Of a stretch of 64,000 nucleotides of DNA, positions 62,232-64,000 are shown one piece after another (positions within the stretch are counted from its first letter, which is position 1; each line of letters starts with the position of its first letter). The notes beneath the pieces were generated by a model. It made no database searches. It worked only from the letters and a program-made list of their open reading frames with translations, and was not told the origin of the DNA. This stretch comes from Ceratodon purpureus. Taxonomy: Eukaryota > Streptophyta > Bryopsida > Pseudoditrichales > Ditrichaceae. The stretch lies in NCBI GenBank assembly GCA_014871385.1, contig CM026431.1, forward strand, positions 7,437,778-7,501,777. Reading direction: 5' to 3'. Made by a program: the position numbers and the translations under genes.

Positions 62232-64000
62232 TTACCGCATGTTCCCTTCACGCAAAACATCAATCATATTATACAACTTCTTATCTGCCCTCTCTCGAAT
62301 CTGCGCATACAGAAAAAAAATTAAGTTAGAAAGGCCTGCCTTGAAACTTATTCAAGAAGAAAATATAAATCAAGTAGGTAAACTTCTTTTTCTAAATCAA
62401 ACAGGAATCTAGATCTTTGTCGGATCATACCTTCTTCGCTAAAAACAAGACGGCGTCAACAGTACCCTCTGCATATATTGACCTCCCACACACATTGTGC
62501 TGAAATTCGAAGTTGACCCTACATGACCGAAAAGACCCAATTGGACATCAATACCCACCAGAAGATTTATAACAACAATTTATAATGCCAACTTCGGTGA
62601 ATAAATGATTCATGCTTCAACGAATCAGAAGCGCCAGGAATGCAATAACAATACATCGCTACTTCATGGATAGGGAAGTATACGCACATGCCGTCTGGCG
62701 AAACAACACGGTATGTATGAAAAGCATGGCCATTGAGGTGTTCTTCAGGCACTTTCATCTCTTCAATTTGCCTCTTAGGGTCCCTGACCATCTCAATCTG
62801 CCGATACCCAAACACTGTCATCAGCTAGGAGATCATTGCAAAAAAATCCGAAATATCCGGTAGTGACAAATCTCAGGCGAAGCTGAAGCGTCAAAATGTA
62901 GATGAAAGTTAAGGATTTGACACCTCTTCCATGTCATAGGCAAGACCTAGTTTCTGGAAGCTGCCAATGATAGCTTTCGCGGTTCCTGATGTATCCACTT
63001 TCGTGGATTGATGTGATTCTGTGACCTGCCAGCAATCGCTAAATCAGTAAGTGAAACCACACAAGTACTCACTGACAGACAGACTACCAAAACCCTAAAA
63101 TAATTGAGCATACTCTTACACCACTCACCATAATATCAATGCACACCATAAAAATCTGCATCACGTTTGGGGTTGTCTAAGAAAGAAACGTTAACCCGAA
63201 CTTCAAATCCTTACAGTAAAAACTAAGTTTGAAACGCTATTTGCCTACATTGTATACAAGAGAAATTGGAAATTCTTGAAACCTGTAATTTGTAGCCTGA
63301 AAAAGCTCCTGGAAACTGCTCAGCCATGATCGCCATAGCCGCCTGAAATGCTACAACCTGAAACACACATATTTAGTCCAAAGCTGAAAAACTTTCACAA
63401 TTCCACTTCGACGCTGCAAACCAAATGACAACACTCATAAAATCCAAAGCAGCCCACTATACAACAACCTTCCGTCACATTGTCTACACTTCAGCCCATA
63501 AAAGAGTCCATGAACACGAAATACACCAAAAGAACCCCTACCTGCTTCCCCATTTGAGGAGCAATAACAGAGTACACTCCAGACTTCAGAACGTCCTCAA
63601 TCAGCTTCTCCCGGTCACCACCAGTGGTGCCCATCACGAACGGTAATCCCCGACTGCAATAAAATTCAGCATTTCCTGTAAGAACACCACTCCAACACCT
63701 TCACAAACGTCCCCCAAAAAAACCACACCCAACGAAAAAACCCTAAACCTCTCCAAATACAAAACACCCCAAACTTCTACTCACAATTTAGGGCTAAATC
63801 CAAACACTCACCATTCACAGCCGCCGGCAAAGTATAATCCACCACAACGACATTGGGATACTCCTTCAACACCTGGTCCATCACACCTTCCCGGTCCCTG
63901 GAATCCACAGCCTCCACACTCACCCCCTGAACGCTAAACGACCGCCCCAATCCCGGCCCTGTAAGACAAACGGGAACCAACTGCAACCCTGCACCAACAG
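62232..64000 (-). CDS. dapB: 4-hydroxy-tetrahydrodipicolinate reductase (partial, 5' end outside window)
   Basis: Seven exons on the minus strand all join in phase: 64000-63812 (open at the edge), 63675-63542, 63357-63283, 63025-62924, 62797-62688, 62518-62431, 62300-62232. The enzyme reduces the DapA product with NAD(P)H in lysine synthesis by the diaminopimelate route and in plants acts in plastids. Visible motifs are VVVVDYTLPAAVNGN, LPFVMGTTGGDREKL (the GTTG nucleotide-domain motif), IAPQMGKQVVAFQAAM, the catalytic-region ESHQSTKVDTSGTAKAI (the plant form of E-x-HH-x(n)-K-x-D-x-P-S-GTA), VPEEHLNGHAFHTY, FEFQHNVCGRSIYAEG and a C-terminal YNMIDVLREGNMR. The N-terminal P-loop-like GCxGxMG and any transit peptide lie beyond the window. 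About 252 residues are visible. No defects seen. Confidence 0.93.

Noticed and set aside
63542..63653. Using the tgcag/tcgggg site as acceptor of dapB exon 2
   Set aside because: It leaves a phase error with exon 1 and drops the NAEFYCSR segment. The upstream acceptor ttcttacag at 63676 restores both.

Overview
This is nuclear DNA from a land plant, most probably a bryophyte and perhaps a moss. Genes are split by short GT-AG introns. The recognisable host genes are plant types: a plastid-type dihydrodipicolinate reductase, a SCAR/WAVE fragment, a subtilase fragment, and a TKL-like kinase of a style I associate with mosses. The species assignment is an inference and I cannot refine it. No rRNA, tRNA, CRISPR or prokaryotic operon structure was seen, and no reverse transcriptase was recognised.

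Layout. 0.5-6 kb: a gene graveyard holding a reversed subtilase tail joined to a SCAR/WAVE gene without its first exon, followed by acidic and coiled-coil coding remnants. 7-8.1 kb: a TATA promoter preceded by a GGAACCCGCCC array, a frameshifted small ORF and a GC-rich minisatellite. 8.8-18.3 kb: transposon-derived genes on the minus strand (a Transposase_24-like protein, an orphan gene, and a two- or three-exon MULE transposase with a GCM-like zinc-finger region and a probable SWIM exon). 18.7-26.7 kb: an intact-looking eight-exon gene for a 1303-residue protein combining a ParB-like DGNHRTRA motif with a degenerate beta-class DNA methyltransferase fold. Its fourth intron holds two different tandem arrays with the same 149-bp period, each unit carrying TGTCGGATCCGACA or a close variant. 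27-38.5 kb: small orphan genes, two of them driven by copies of one promoter plus repeat-filled leader intron. 39.4-49.7 kb: an intact five-exon CACTA (TNP2-like) transposase with a four-exon partner gene and a Cys-rich ORF. 50.7-64 kb: an F-box-like paralog, a kinase, a minus-strand membrane/secreted protein gene with a Q-rich tail (part of it duplicated at 52 kb), and dapB running off the right edge.

The most interesting region is 18.7-26.7 kb. The gene is open across every predicted splice junction. The palindrome concentrated in its intron also occurs as single sites at 11.9, 13.7, 14.2, 30.8, 33.5 and 35.2 kb, mostly in non-coding DNA near orphan genes. A sequence-specific DNA-binding or modification system linking this protein to the palindrome is a testable guess and has not been demonstrated.
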